Below, piece after piece: positions 9,035-18,718 of a stretch of 24,380 bases of DNA. The notes below the pieces were generated by a model. That model worked only from the letters and a program-made list of their open reading frames with translations. It was not told where the DNA came from and did no database searches. The stretch covers positions 1-24,380 of IMG/VR virus record IMGVR_UViG_3300021165_004348; one strand, written 5' to 3'. The position numbers were made by a program, and so were the translations under genes. The DNA comes from a virus. The first letter of the stretch is position 1. The number at the start of each line of letters is the position of its first letter.

Positions 9035-12000
9035 ATGTCTAACAGAACAAGTATTTATAAGTTTTTGTACTCACAATTTGGAGATATATGGTATCCAGGT
9101 TATGACTACGAAAATATGGTCTCCGTAGAAAGACAATTATCAGGTGTTAATTCTATTGTAGGTCCTGGAGTTATCAACGGTTGGACTATAGAAAAATTGT
9201 CTGACAGTAGAGCTAATCAATTACTCCTAATAAATGGATACTCTTCAAGTTCTACTAGTGAATATGGCTTAAAATTATCAGCATTAAATCTTGATTTTAC
9301 AGTAGTAGTAACTGCAACCACCACTTCAAACATTACACTTTCAGGCACACAACTTATAGATAATGTGCCCGTAGCTGTTGGAGACTTAGTACTAGTCAAA
9401 AATCAATCTACATCTGCAAACAATGGCATATATACTGTTGCTTCTAGTGGATGGACTAGACATTCTTCATTAGACAATTCTTCTGATTACAATGATAATT
9501 TTGTAGTTCACGTTGAAGAAGGATACGTAAACGGAAATACTCTTTGGATAGGTGTAACTTCATCCAGTTCTTTTTCTTTAGGATCTACTAACCTTAATTT
9601 TGATGATCCTTTTAAACAATGCGTAGTTGTAAATTCCGGCAATGGAATTGTATCAAAGTACAGAGCAAAAACAGAAAAATCATTCTTCTTTAGATACACA
9701 GCTGAAAATACTTATTATGTTTGGGCAGAACCTGGATTATCAACTTTGACATCAGGTTTTTGTAATATAACTTCACCATCAAATCCAGATAAAAATTACA
9801 ACGCTTACTCTAATGCTGTATATCTAGGCACAGTAAAAGTAGCTGCAGATACAACATTCACAAACATTCAAGTTGTAAATTCTATAGTATTAGAAGAAAG
9901 AAGAAATCAAATTAATGAGACTACTGGTGAATTTCAAAGACAACTCCAACTCTCATACCTAAAACATAAACATCTTGGAGACAAAAATCCATCTCAAATC
10001 AACTTGCAGAATGATGTTTATCTTTTAGCACAGAGTTCAGACAATTTTGGTTCATACAATAACTCATCTATATTTTTACTTAAAAATCAAGATGGTACAA
10101 GCTTCATTGAAACCCTATCCAACTACGGAGACCCAATCGTAAAAGTTGATGGTAATACTCTTGATGTAACTGAATATTCGATTACAAGTGTCAGTCCATA
10201 TACTTTATATTTAAAAAATACAATAAAGTCTACTTCTAAGCTTGATGTCATTCTTCCAATTGCAGATAGAAAAAATCTTATTGGTATAGACAGTTCTTAT
10301 CAAAAACTAACATCTACTCTTAGTTTAGAAACTTATTACACACTCTCAGATGGCACTATTGCACAAAAGACTAATCCAGATGGCAGTATTTATGATTATT
10401 ATGTTCCTTTTTCATGGGGAGCATATGAGTATACTGTCAATGGTGTTTACATAAATGATGAACTTATTGACAGTGTTCATTATTCCTTGAGCAACACTTC
10501 TGGAACAATTTACTTAAATAAATCTTTGCCAAATTATTCTAACTTTACATTTGAGGATTTAGTTGTAAAGATTGACAGAAATCAAACAGAGATTACTGGA
10601 AATTTAAAAAATACTAACATCGGTAGTTTGTCTGCGTCAAGAGTTAAGTCAGGCAAAGTTTCATCAAATATTTTAGATATTACTCATAGCAATTCTTATC
10701 GCTTCAAAGAACCATGTAGCTTTGTCCCAACAAAAAATTTAGTAGCTGGCATAGGAAGAACTATTCTATATCCATATAATACTTCTTCTACTATTCAATA
10801 CAATGACAGCATTACTAGTTTCTACAAATCCAAAAATATTGACGCTGAACTTATTTATGTGGGAAGCAAAAGAGGCATAAGTCTCTTGAACTTGAATTCG
10901 AATTTGTCTACCAAAGAGTATGTAGATTTTGCAGATTACGGAACTGTCACCAATATTCAAGATAATATTTTAACTGCAGAAGATGAAAATTATTTTAGAG
11001 AAACTTATATTACAAATAGCTTTGGTAAAGTAAATATTTTCAAAGATGAATTAATCTCAGAATTAAAATCACCTAAAAATTCAAGTTATCAAAATATTTC
11101 TGTTAATAAATTTTTTGTTTCTTCTAACAAAATACAATCTGGTAGCGGAAATACAATTACATTCGCTTGGCAAAAAGATTATTATGCTGCAACTGACAAT
11201 GGTGTTTATTTCTCTCAAGTTTTAGAAAATACTGCTGTTCAAGATTGGGATTGGAGAAAACTAAATAACATATTCACTGCATCAGGAACAGCAGCAACTT
11301 ATTTTGATAATGTAAAATCTGTTCAAGAAGTTACTACCAAAACAATCAATGTCATAAGTAGTGATTACAATGAAATCGTATATAAGAAAAATATTTACGC
11401 TGCATCTACTGGAACAACTTCAAAAGGTTTATATGTCGGAAATATAAGTCAACTTACTCAAGTTACTACAGATGAAGTAAAGGGTGTATATGTCATCAAT
11501 TCTGGAGGATATAAAAATAATATACTCTGGTGGAATGATTATGATTTATATCTAACTCACGCAGCAAGATTAGTTGCAAGCGCTTCAGGGGAATATTGGA
11601 CAGTTGCATTCGAAGATACTGATGCTTCTTACACTGCTTGTAATGCTACAACAACAACTAATATTGCTCTTTCTGGAATAGTTGTAGTTGATGGTTATAC
11701 TCCTTCTGTAGGCAATAGAATTCTTGTTAAAGATCAAACAGATAAAACTCAAAATGGTATTTATGTAGTTGCTGCTGGAAGCTGGACAAGAACAACTGAT
11801 TTTGATGCTTCTTCAGAATACACAAACTACAAAAAAGTAAGCGTTAGCTCAGGAACTTTGTACGGTTCTAGCATATGGTTTTTAAAAAAGCTAGACGCAT
11901 TTACTTTAGGCACAGATGATATAGAGTGGGATGTATATAAGCTTAAAGTTTATTCTACTGACACACCATCAGGAGCTTCATCACGTTCTGTTATATCCTG

Positions 12001-15000
12001 TGTAATTCAAAGAGATAATTCTAAGTTCTATAATGAATATCTTGTTGGTCATTCCAATGGTGTTGCAAGAGTTTTAGATATCAATAGTTATAATGCATCA
12101 ATATCTTACGAAGAACTTTATTGGGAACAATCATTATTAGGTGGCATCAATTCACTTTATTTTTACGATGACAATTCCAATTACGGTAAACTTTATGCTG
12201 GTACAAACAATGGTCTTTTTGTAAGCACTGAATTACTTTGGCAACCTAATGCACAATTAGCATCTGGAAATTACAGATGGATTAGAACTAATAATATCTT
12301 TACTGAAGACGATATAGATTTTACTATTTTCAATAAAGACTACCAAAGTGTTTCAAATTACTCTTTGATTTATCCATATCAAATGGTATCTATAGGAACT
12401 TCTTACATTCCAGGTCAGCAGTTCTATTACGAGAAAAACTTCGATAAATTCCTTACAGACCCATGGTATCCAGTACAAAATGACATATCTGGAAGCAATA
12501 CTAGAGTTATGATGTATATAGGAGAAAATCCTAGTGACATACCATTTGTAACTGATGCTAAAAATGGTGAAATATATTTTACTAAGTCTGTCTCCAAAGA
12601 TCAAATAAATAATGTTTCTATAACTGTTTCTAGAGATTTCAAAACAATCTACGATGGTGGTACAAAACCACACACTTCAGAATTTGTTCCTCTTGCAAAA
12701 AGCCAAGATCCAATTGCTCTCTTGTCATTCGTATCATCTCCAATCGACACTATTATTTACCTAAATCAAACTGTAGATAGTTCTCTCAAACTCTTAATGC
12801 TTAAAACAAATAATAATAGTGAAATTGTATATGTGAAAAGCATTGATAATACAACTTATCCAATTCAGGTACATCTAGTAAATTCCCGAACTTTAAGTAA
12901 TATTTCTTACAATGCTGGGACTACTGTATATTCAATCAAAGACGATATTGTTTCTGGATTAGAAGATGATTTGCAAACTATATTGTCTCAAGAAAAATAC
13001 AACTTGTCTTCTGCTAACAATTCAAATGTAAATACGTTGGCTAGAGATCTCAAGAAACAAATACCTACAATATATGATTTTTCTGCTCCAGTAGTAACTC
13101 AAACAGACACTAGAGGATTGAAAAATTATAATCTATTCACAGACTTCTTGACAAGCAATTCTGTTGATTTACTTAATTCAACATATAAAAATAGAACACA
13201 ATTAATTCCAAGTGCTGATGACGTAGATTCAAATCCTACTGTAATAAGAAATATTTTTAATCCAAACAAAGAAGGCACAGATACAAGATTAGCAACTAAT
13301 CAAGGCATTTGGAAGTATGTTGATAATTATTGGGTGTTAGAGACAACACTTAATGATGCTTATGATATTAGTTACATAGCATACGATTTTAACTACAATT
13401 TGATTGCTGGTGCTTCTAATGGTGTTTGGAAATACACTACTTCATGGGTGAAAGATAATTCTTCTGATCAAAAACAAAATACTTATCTTACAGGATATTG
13501 GGATGGAGAATTATTTGAAGCATTTGGAAAAGCTAATGGATTAACTGTTAATGTTTACAGCAATGACAAAACTTCTTTTGTTTCTGATTTCTTAAAATTA
13601 ACATCTAATAACATCAATGGAATTTTTGTTGGAAATCATGTCAAAAACCAAGTAAGTGTTAGTTCATTTGATTGTTTACATGCAGCTGGTGATGATGGTT
13701 ATTACATCATTTCAAAGGGTGACAAAACTTCAACATTTAGTCCACTTTTAGTTGCAAGAAAGATGTTCTCTGCAAGTAACCCTGATGGAGTTACTAAGTT
13801 TTATAAATCATTTCAAGCTTATAACATTCCAGCAATACCATCAGTCTCAGAATATTCTAATATGCTTTTTATTCTCACAGATGATGGTGTGTTAAGAATT
13901 AAGAATTGGAAGTATTGTTATCCAGATTTTTCAACAACTAATGATTTTGTTGTTGATGCAAGATTTTTAAGATCAAGACATTGTTTCTGTTATGCTCTCG
14001 ATAAAGAAGAGACTGTTACTTCTGTCCCTGGTAAATCAAAAATATTTATTGGTACTGATAATGGAGTGTATAGATCTTTTGATGGTGGATATACATTCGA
14101 ACCAACACAATCCTTATCGAATATTCCAGTGTCAGTTTATGATTTAAAAGTATTTTCATCAACGTACAACTCCACATCAAGTAATGTTCTTGTTGCTGCT
14201 ACTGATAATGGAATTTGGTATACAATTGATGATGGAGACAACTGGTACAGAACTGCTGAGCAAACTGTATCATCACTATCTCCTGTGTTGTTCAAATCAC
14301 AACCAACTAATGATTTAAGAATTGTCCCATCTGATAGTAGTAGCTTAGGTTATTTATCACAAACTTTTGTCACTTCATCCACAGCAAGCACAATAACAAA
14401 AGTTTCAGCGTATATTATTGCAAGAGATCAGGACAGATTATCTTCAGCTTCTTATAACGACAGCTTGACAAACAGTACTGTTACTGCATATGTATATTCT
14501 TTAGATAACAATAATTATCCAGACACATTATTAGCTAGCTCATCTGCAAAAACATATGCTGATATTAACTTAGGTGGATTTACTACTTTTGATTTAACAA
14601 GTGATTTAGACATCCCAGGATCAGGAACAACTTCACTAGCATTAGTTCTCAAAGAAGTTTCAAGTACTGTTCCTTTATTCTCATGGAAAAAATCTAACTC
14701 AGAAAATCCTTACACATCTGGAAGAGCACAATACAGCTCGAATGATATTACTTGGAGTGGATTTAGTACTAGTTATGATTTCTTCTTCAAAGTACATTAC
14801 GATAACAATTCATCCCCAACGCTTACTTATGTTCCTGTTGGTAACTATGACAATTCAAGTGTCGATTGGGAAGATGCAATATATAAAGGTGTACTTGTAG
14901 ATGACAATGGTTATCTTAAATTAGATGCTAAGTTTATTGTTTCTAATTTAGTTGATGTTTCTGTTTCTAATCAAAACTCTACTGGATACTCATATATTTC

Positions 15001-17713
15001 AGCTGGGATAAGTACTGTTATAGGTTCTTTAGTTTCTAGATCAACTAACACTGTGACATCTTACATTGATGCAAGCACTTACTCTTATTCTAAATCCTTA
15101 AATGATTTATGGACATATGGTTCAACTGTAATTCATAGAAGTTCATTAGGGTTTACAAATTCTGGTATAGCAATTACTTCTTCACTTGTTTATTTTGGAG
15201 AAAATACTAATACTGAGCAAGCTATAGATATTGCTAGTATTGGTTTACAACCTCAAGGTGTTGTAGATATTTTTGAAACAGGCAGTTCAATAGCAAATAC
15301 TCAACAAATTTCTAAAGTGAGAGATTATCTTCAAGAAAGAAGTTTGTTACGTTTATCTGATATAAAAACTAGATATGCAAATGAAAGTGGATTGCAACTA
15401 ACTTTATCTCCCAAAACATCAGCAAGTACAGGAGCAACTCTTTATTTCAGTACAGATGACACCAACACATTTACATGGAATACTGTCAAATATCCATATG
15501 CTGAAGTAGTTAAGAATTCTACAGTTTTGAGTTCTGGATTTACAGTTTTACCATCACAAGGTGCAGTATCATTTACTTCAGCTATTACATCGAGTGACAC
15601 TGTGGTTTTGAATTTGAGAGAAGACTGGGATGGCGGAATTTCAACTATCCCTTATAGCTCATCTGCGTCTTCTTACATGATTGAAAGATGGTCAAAATCT
15701 TACATCCCTATCATTTCTATATTAACAGACGGAGATGATAATACTAGTAATGATTATAAGAGTTTATCTGAAACTTTACAAACAGCTTGGGGTAATCAGG
15801 GTGTAAAACCATTAGTCTTTGTTACAGATAAATCTTCTAAGACACAAAAACTTAGAACACTTACAACAGATAATGATGGTTTATTATTTGAAACACTTAG
15901 CACATCTGATTGGACTTCAGCTAATACTTCATTAATTCATGGTGGAGCTAACAATTTATTCACTGGAACATGGAATAAAGAAATCAAATTTGAAACACTC
16001 AAGTACATAAAAAGTGTTCATACTAATTACACAGTATCGTCTGGTGAAAGTGTAGACAGCACTTGTGTAGTCAGATTTAAATATTCTGTTGACAAGAAGA
16101 CTTATAGCGATTGGATTATTCTTACAAGCAGTTACACATTAGATAAATTTGTTTCAGGATTTATTTTTGATATTGTTATGAAAGAAGGTTGGAACAATGG
16201 AACAAGTTCTGCAGTAAAACCATATGTTCAGCAACTTTACTACATTGAAGTTGACCCAATTACTGATTATATATTTTCTAACAACATAACTCTAAATGGA
16301 AATATTATTAACTATATTCTCTCTACAGATTATGATGATTATCTTAAATCAAATCTTTCTTGGGGTGTATGTCAAGGTAATTCCACAAACTGGGATGACT
16401 ACACTCCATTGCTTACTAATAAAAATGGAACATTGAGTAATAGACAAAAATCTTACAAGTTTGTCCCTCAACAAACTTTTGAAAAGCTTACATGTGCTAA
16501 ATCTAACAATAATGATGTTTTGTATTTTGCATTCAACAATGGAACCAAATTCACATGGTCTTCTGATGACACTGTAAAGGTATATATAAACTCTGCTGAA
16601 ATTGCAACATTCAATTATATTTTGGATAATGTTAACGGAAGTGTCAAGTTCCGTCTTCCAGTAACAAATCAAAATCTTGTTCAAATAACAGTCATCAAAC
16701 CAAAAGTAAGATATATTTCTCAAGGTGAAGGCACCATTACAAGCGATAACGTAACCTATTATCTTGTAAATGGCAGATGGGCTGAAGATAGTTTGGTTGT
16801 GGTTTATTCTGACAACTCTATAATCAGAGGTGGATATAAATTAGATCGCAAAAATGGAAGAATTGTATTTAGTAAAGCAAGAAAATCTCTTGAAATTATC
16901 ACTGTTTCAATCACTCCATCCTCTAACTATAGAATTGGTTTGAAGGTTGACAAATATAATTCTTCAGCTTCAAATGTTTATGATTTTAGTTTTGTATATT
17001 CAGCTGCTAGAAACACTGATGCATATGCTAAATACTTAAATACTCACATTCCTTACATCAGTAAAGATAGTTTGATTTTAAGTAGTCAGTTCTATAATTC
17101 TGCTGTGGGATCTAGTGCACAAATACCGTTCTCTAAAAGATTGTTTGTAGATTATGATTACAGTTCTTTGGAAAATAATCAAGAGTATTCACCCAAAGTC
17201 AAGTGGTACAGGACTAGAACTACTGGAATAGCTTCAACTACAGTGGAGTTAGACACTACTCCGAATTATAGAAATAGAGTGGTGCAGCAAAACTCAGACA
17301 CTAATCAGGCTAATGCTTATTTCCTGGAAAATGATCAAGTATATGTTACTGTTGAACCATATGATGGATTTGATTACGGAATTGCGTACACAAGTGATCC
17401 AGTGATTTTAAAAAATATCACTATTCCTTATGTCTACGATCTTAAATATTCATCAAATAACACGATTGTTGACAACACTTTATTGTCAGGATCAACCTTG
17501 ATTGCATCATATACTCCTAGTGATTTGACTGCTGACCAATCAAAAGTAGAGTGGTATGACATGTCATCTTCTGAAGCTAGAAAAGTTTATGATGGAGTAT
17601 CTTTGCCTTTGACTTATATATTAAAAGGCAAGATATATTCTTTCACTGTTACTCCTTATGATGGGACTACTTATGGTACTCCAATTGTTAGTCCAGACAT
17701 ATATATAATATAG
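9035..17713 (+). CDS. Giant phage fibre/adhesin with propellers, NGIY modules and probable vWA domain, 2892 aa
   Basis: The start is supported by TAGGAT (9025-9030), which overlaps the previous stop codon. Modules in order: an N-terminal tail-associated region ('GVNSIVGPGVINGW', later 'YLKHKHLGDKNPSQI'). A first 'VAVGDLVLVKNQ...NGIYTV' module lies at about residues 88-190. Propeller blades start at about 600 and are interrupted by a second 'VGNRILVKDQTDKTQNGIY' module at about 865-970. Further blades carry Asp-box motifs ('SFDGGYTFEP' near 1679, 'TIDDGDNWYRT' near 1730). A jelly-roll carbohydrate-binding-like module is at about 1755-1925. A probable von Willebrand A domain runs from about 1968 to 2300, with D1974-x-S-x-S, T2041 and 'LTDGDDN' at 2230-2236, and about 150 extra residues inside it. 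Beta-sandwiches follow, and two Ig-like units at the C-terminus each contain 'PYDG'. There is no signal peptide. It is probably the longest fibre or central tail-tip protein; that role is inferred. Confidence 0.87.
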   Translation: MSNRTSIYKFLYSQFGDIWYPGYDYENMVSVERQLSGVNSIVGPGVINGWTIEKLSDSRANQLLLINGYSSSSTSEYGLKLSALNLDFTVVVTATTTSNITLSGTQLIDNVPVAVGDLVLVKNQSTSANNGIYTVASSGWTRHSSLDNSSDYNDNFVVHVEEGYVNGNTLWIGVTSSSSFSLGSTNLNFDDPFKQCVVVNSGNGIVSKYRAKTEKSFFFRYTAENTYYVWAEPGLSTLTSGFCNITSPSNPDKNYNAYSNAVYLGTVKVAADTTFTNIQVVNSIVLEERRNQINETTGEFQRQLQLSYLKHKHLGDKNPSQINLQNDVYLLAQSSDNFGSYNNSSIFLLKNQDGTSFIETLSNYGDPIVKVDGNTLDVTEYSITSVSPYTLYLKNTIKSTSKLDVILPIADRKNLIGIDSSYQKLTSTLSLETYYTLSDGTIAQKTNPDGSIYDYYVPFSWGAYEYTVNGVYINDELIDSVHYSLSNTSGTIYLNKSLPNYSNFTFEDLVVKIDRNQTEITGNLKNTNIGSLSASRVKSGKVSSNILDITHSNSYRFKEPCSFVPTKNLVAGIGRTILYPYNTSSTIQYNDSITSFYKSKNIDAELIYVGSKRGISLLNLNSNLSTKEYVDFADYGTVTNIQDNILTAEDENYFRETYITNSFGKVNIFKDELISELKSPKNSSYQNISVNKFFVSSNKIQSGSGNTITFAWQKDYYAATDNGVYFSQVLENTAVQDWDWRKLNNIFTASGTAATYFDNVKSVQEVTTKTINVISSDYNEIVYKKNIYAASTGTTSKGLYVGNISQLTQVTTDEVKGVYVINSGGYKNNILWWNDYDLYLTHAARLVASASGEYWTVAFEDTDASYTACNATTTTNIALSGIVVVDGYTPSVGNRILVKDQTDKTQNGIYVVAAGSWTRTTDFDASSEYTNYKKVSVSSGTLYGSSIWFLKKLDAFTLGTDDIEWDVYKLKVYSTDTPSGASSRSVISCVIQRDNSKFYNEYLVGHSNGVARVLDINSYNASISYEELYWEQSLLGGINSLYFYDDNSNYGKLYAGTNNGLFVSTELLWQPNAQLASGNYRWIRTNNIFTEDDIDFTIFNKDYQSVSNYSLIYPYQMVSIGTSYIPGQQFYYEKNFDKFLTDPWYPVQNDISGSNTRVMMYIGENPSDIPFVTDAKNGEIYFTKSVSKDQINNVSITVSRDFKTIYDGGTKPHTSEFVPLAKSQDPIALLSFVSSPIDTIIYLNQTVDSSLKLLMLKTNNNSEIVYVKSIDNTTYPIQVHLVNSRTLSNISYNAGTTVYSIKDDIVSGLEDDLQTILSQEKYNLSSANNSNVNTLARDLKKQIPTIYDFSAPVVTQTDTRGLKNYNLFTDFLTSNSVDLLNSTYKNRTQLIPSADDVDSNPTVIRNIFNPNKEGTDTRLATNQGIWKYVDNYWVLETTLNDAYDISYIAYDFNYNLIAGASNGVWKYTTSWVKDNSSDQKQNTYLTGYWDGELFEAFGKANGLTVNVYSNDKTSFVSDFLKLTSNNINGIFVGNHVKNQVSVSSFDCLHAAGDDGYYIISKGDKTSTFSPLLVARKMFSASNPDGVTKFYKSFQAYNIPAIPSVSEYSNMLFILTDDGVLRIKNWKYCYPDFSTTNDFVVDARFLRSRHCFCYALDKEETVTSVPGKSKIFIGTDNGVYRSFDGGYTFEPTQSLSNIPVSVYDLKVFSSTYNSTSSNVLVAATDNGIWYTIDDGDNWYRTAEQTVSSLSPVLFKSQPTNDLRIVPSDSSSLGYLSQTFVTSSTASTITKVSAYIIARDQDRLSSASYNDSLTNSTVTAYVYSLDNNNYPDTLLASSSAKTYADINLGGFTTFDLTSDLDIPGSGTTSLALVLKEVSSTVPLFSWKKSNSENPYTSGRAQYSSNDITWSGFSTSYDFFFKVHYDNNSSPTLTYVPVGNYDNSSVDWEDAIYKGVLVDDNGYLKLDAKFIVSNLVDVSVSNQNSTGYSYISAGISTVIGSLVSRSTNTVTSYIDASTYSYSKSLNDLWTYGSTVIHRSSLGFTNSGIAITSSLVYFGENTNTEQAIDIASIGLQPQGVVDIFETGSSIANTQQISKVRDYLQERSLLRLSDIKTRYANESGLQLTLSPKTSASTGATLYFSTDDTNTFTWNTVKYPYAEVVKNSTVLSSGFTVLPSQGAVSFTSAITSSDTVVLNLREDWDGGISTIPYSSSASSYMIERWSKSYIPIISILTDGDDNTSNDYKSLSETLQTAWGNQGVKPLVFVTDKSSKTQKLRTLTTDNDGLLFETLSTSDWTSANTSLIHGGANNLFTGTWNKEIKFETLKYIKSVHTNYTVSSGESVDSTCVVRFKYSVDKKTYSDWIILTSSYTLDKFVSGFIFDIVMKEGWNNGTSSAVKPYVQQLYYIEVDPITDYIFSNNITLNGNIINYILSTDYDDYLKSNLSWGVCQGNSTNWDDYTPLLTNKNGTLSNRQKSYKFVPQQTFEKLTCAKSNNNDVLYFAFNNGTKFTWSSDDTVKVYINSAEIATFNYILDNVNGSVKFRLPVTNQNLVQITVIKPKVRYISQGEGTITSDNVTYYLVNGRWAEDSLVVVYSDNSIIRGGYKLDRKNGRIVFSKARKSLEIITVSITPSSNYRIGLKVDKYNSSASNVYDFSFVYSAARNTDAYAKYLNTHIPYISKDSLILSSQFYNSAVGSSAQIPFSKRLFVDYDYSSLENNQEYSPKVKWYRTRTTGIASTTVELDTTPNYRNRVVQQNSDTNQANAYFLENDQVYVTVEPYDGFDYGIAYTSDPVILKNITIPYVYDLKYSSNNTIVDNTLLSGSTLIASYTPSDLTADQSKVEWYDMSSSEARKVYDGVSLPLTYILKGKIYSFTVTPYDGTTYGTPIVSPDIYII

Positions 17714-17726
17714 GGTTCATTATATA
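17702..17726 (+). promoter_or_regulatory. AT-only inverted repeat with TATAAT at the end of the giant gene; possible promoter
   Basis: TATATAAT (17702-17709) and ATTATATA (17719-17726) are perfect 8-bp complements around a 9-base loop that contains the stop codon of the giant gene. TATAAT at 17704-17709 is positioned to start a transcript near 17716, giving the subtilase a leader of about 47 bases. No clear -35 is seen. An RNA stem of only A-U pairs would be weak, so a promoter or operator is more likely than a terminator. Confidence 0.3.
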
Positions 17727-17739
17727 CAAAAAAGAATAA

Positions 17740-17783
17740 TATGAATTGTATAGGAGAAAAAAATGGAAAAAATACAATTCATA
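17740..17783 (+). promoter_or_regulatory. 12-bp perfect hairpin presenting the subtilase ribosome binding site and start codon in its loop
   Basis: TATGAATTGTAT (17740-17751) is perfectly complementary to ATACAATTCATA (17772-17783). The 20-base loop holds the AGGAGA Shine-Dalgarno (17752-17757) and the ATG (17763-17765). The 3' arm lies inside the coding region (codons 4-7), so those codons satisfy both protein and pairing. Such a structure could tune ribosome access or stabilise the mRNA start. The same arms, centred 32 bases apart, could instead be a protein operator on DNA. Confidence 0.6.
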
Positions 17784-18716
17784 CCTGAAGAAGATTTGCA
17801 TGTAGTTCCTGTTCCTTTTGCCGCTTTGTCTCAAACTCAACACTGGGGTATGGCACTTGCTGCTATACAAAATGTTTGGACAATCACAAAGGGAGAGGGA
17901 ATAAGAGTAGCTATTTTAGATACTGGTATTTCTGATCATACTGACTTGATAACAGCATGGAAAAAAGACAATGCTATCAACTGTTCATCCGATGCTACAT
18001 GGGAAGATAAAGGAAGCGGACACGGTACACACGTTGCTGGAATTATAGCTGGAAGTGACAATGATTTTGGAGTTGTTGGTGTTGCCCCTAATTGTGAAAT
18101 AATTCCAATCAAAGTTCTAGATGATAATGGTTCTGGTAGTTATGAATCAATCGAAAAGGGATTGAAAAATGCTATCAATATGAATGTTGATATTATCAAT
18201 ATGTCTTTAGGTTCATCAACTACACCACCGCAGTATATTCATGATCTCATAAAACTAGCTGTATCTCAAGGTATTGTTGTTGTAGCTGCTGCAGGTAATG
18301 ACGCTAATTCTGTCAATTATCCAGCAAGATATGATGAGGTTATAGCAGTTGCAGCGTTAGATCAAAATGGATCTTTAGCAACATTTACATCAAAAGACGA
18401 AACAATTGATATAGTTGCTCCAGGAGTTGATATTTATTCAACACACTTGAACAATGAGTATTGCAAAATGTCTGGTACAAGTCAAGCTTCTCCATTTGTT
18501 GCTGGTATTTGTGCATTGATTAAATCAGCATTAAAGAAACAAAATTTACTTCCAGAATTTGGAAATCAATTTTGTCAAGAAGATATGATGGTTGCTTTAA
18601 GAAATGTCTGTTCACTAGAAACAGCGAATGTAATTCATGGTGAAGAAAAGAATTGGGGACCTGGTGTTCCTAAGTTAGCTAATGTAGATTGGCAAAATAT
18701 TTTGGTTAAGAAATAA
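17763..18716 (+). CDS. Subtilisin-like serine protease (peptidase S8), intracellular type
   Basis: This is a 317-residue subtilase with a complete catalytic set: Asp53 in 'VAILDTG', His87 in 'GHGTHVAG', oxyanion Asn179 in 'AAAGN' and Ser240 in 'SGTSQASP'. There is no signal peptide or long propeptide. The short N-terminus ('MEKIQFIPEED...') resembles the inhibitory extension of Bacillus intracellular subtilisins, which carries a related 'LIPY'-type motif. It therefore probably acts in the host cytoplasm or in the virion. Start at ATG 17763, 5 bases after AGGAGA and inside a hairpin loop. It directly follows the giant adhesin gene and opens a three-protease cassette. Likely targets are structural proteins or host proteins; neither can be read from the sequence. 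Confidence in family is very high, in role low. Confidence 0.96.
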   Translation: MEKIQFIPEEDLHVVPVPFAALSQTQHWGMALAAIQNVWTITKGEGIRVAILDTGISDHTDLITAWKKDNAINCSSDATWEDKGSGHGTHVAGIIAGSDNDFGVVGVAPNCEIIPIKVLDDNGSGSYESIEKGLKNAINMNVDIINMSLGSSTTPPQYIHDLIKLAVSQGIVVVAAAGNDANSVNYPARYDEVIAVAALDQNGSLATFTSKDETIDIVAPGVDIYSTHLNNEYCKMSGTSQASPFVAGICALIKSALKKQNLLPEFGNQFCQEDMMVALRNVCSLETANVIHGEEKNWGPGVPKLANVDWQNILVKK

Positions 18717-18718
18717 AC

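Noticed and set aside
12353-12673. 106-codon minus-strand open frame inside the giant gene
   Set aside because: It has no promoter or convincing domain and lies antisense to a continuous modular protein.
15247-15290. 'DIFETGSS' as the D-x-S-x-S metal motif of the vWA domain
   Set aside because: It lacks the D-x-S-x-S pattern. 'DVSVS' at residues 1974-1978 fits better, with proper spacing to T2041.
16349-16723. 124-codon minus-strand open frame inside the giant gene
   Set aside because: The product is rich in Cys, Ile, Tyr and Phe with no domain logic. It lies wholly within a well-supported plus-strand gene, so it is a shadow of it.
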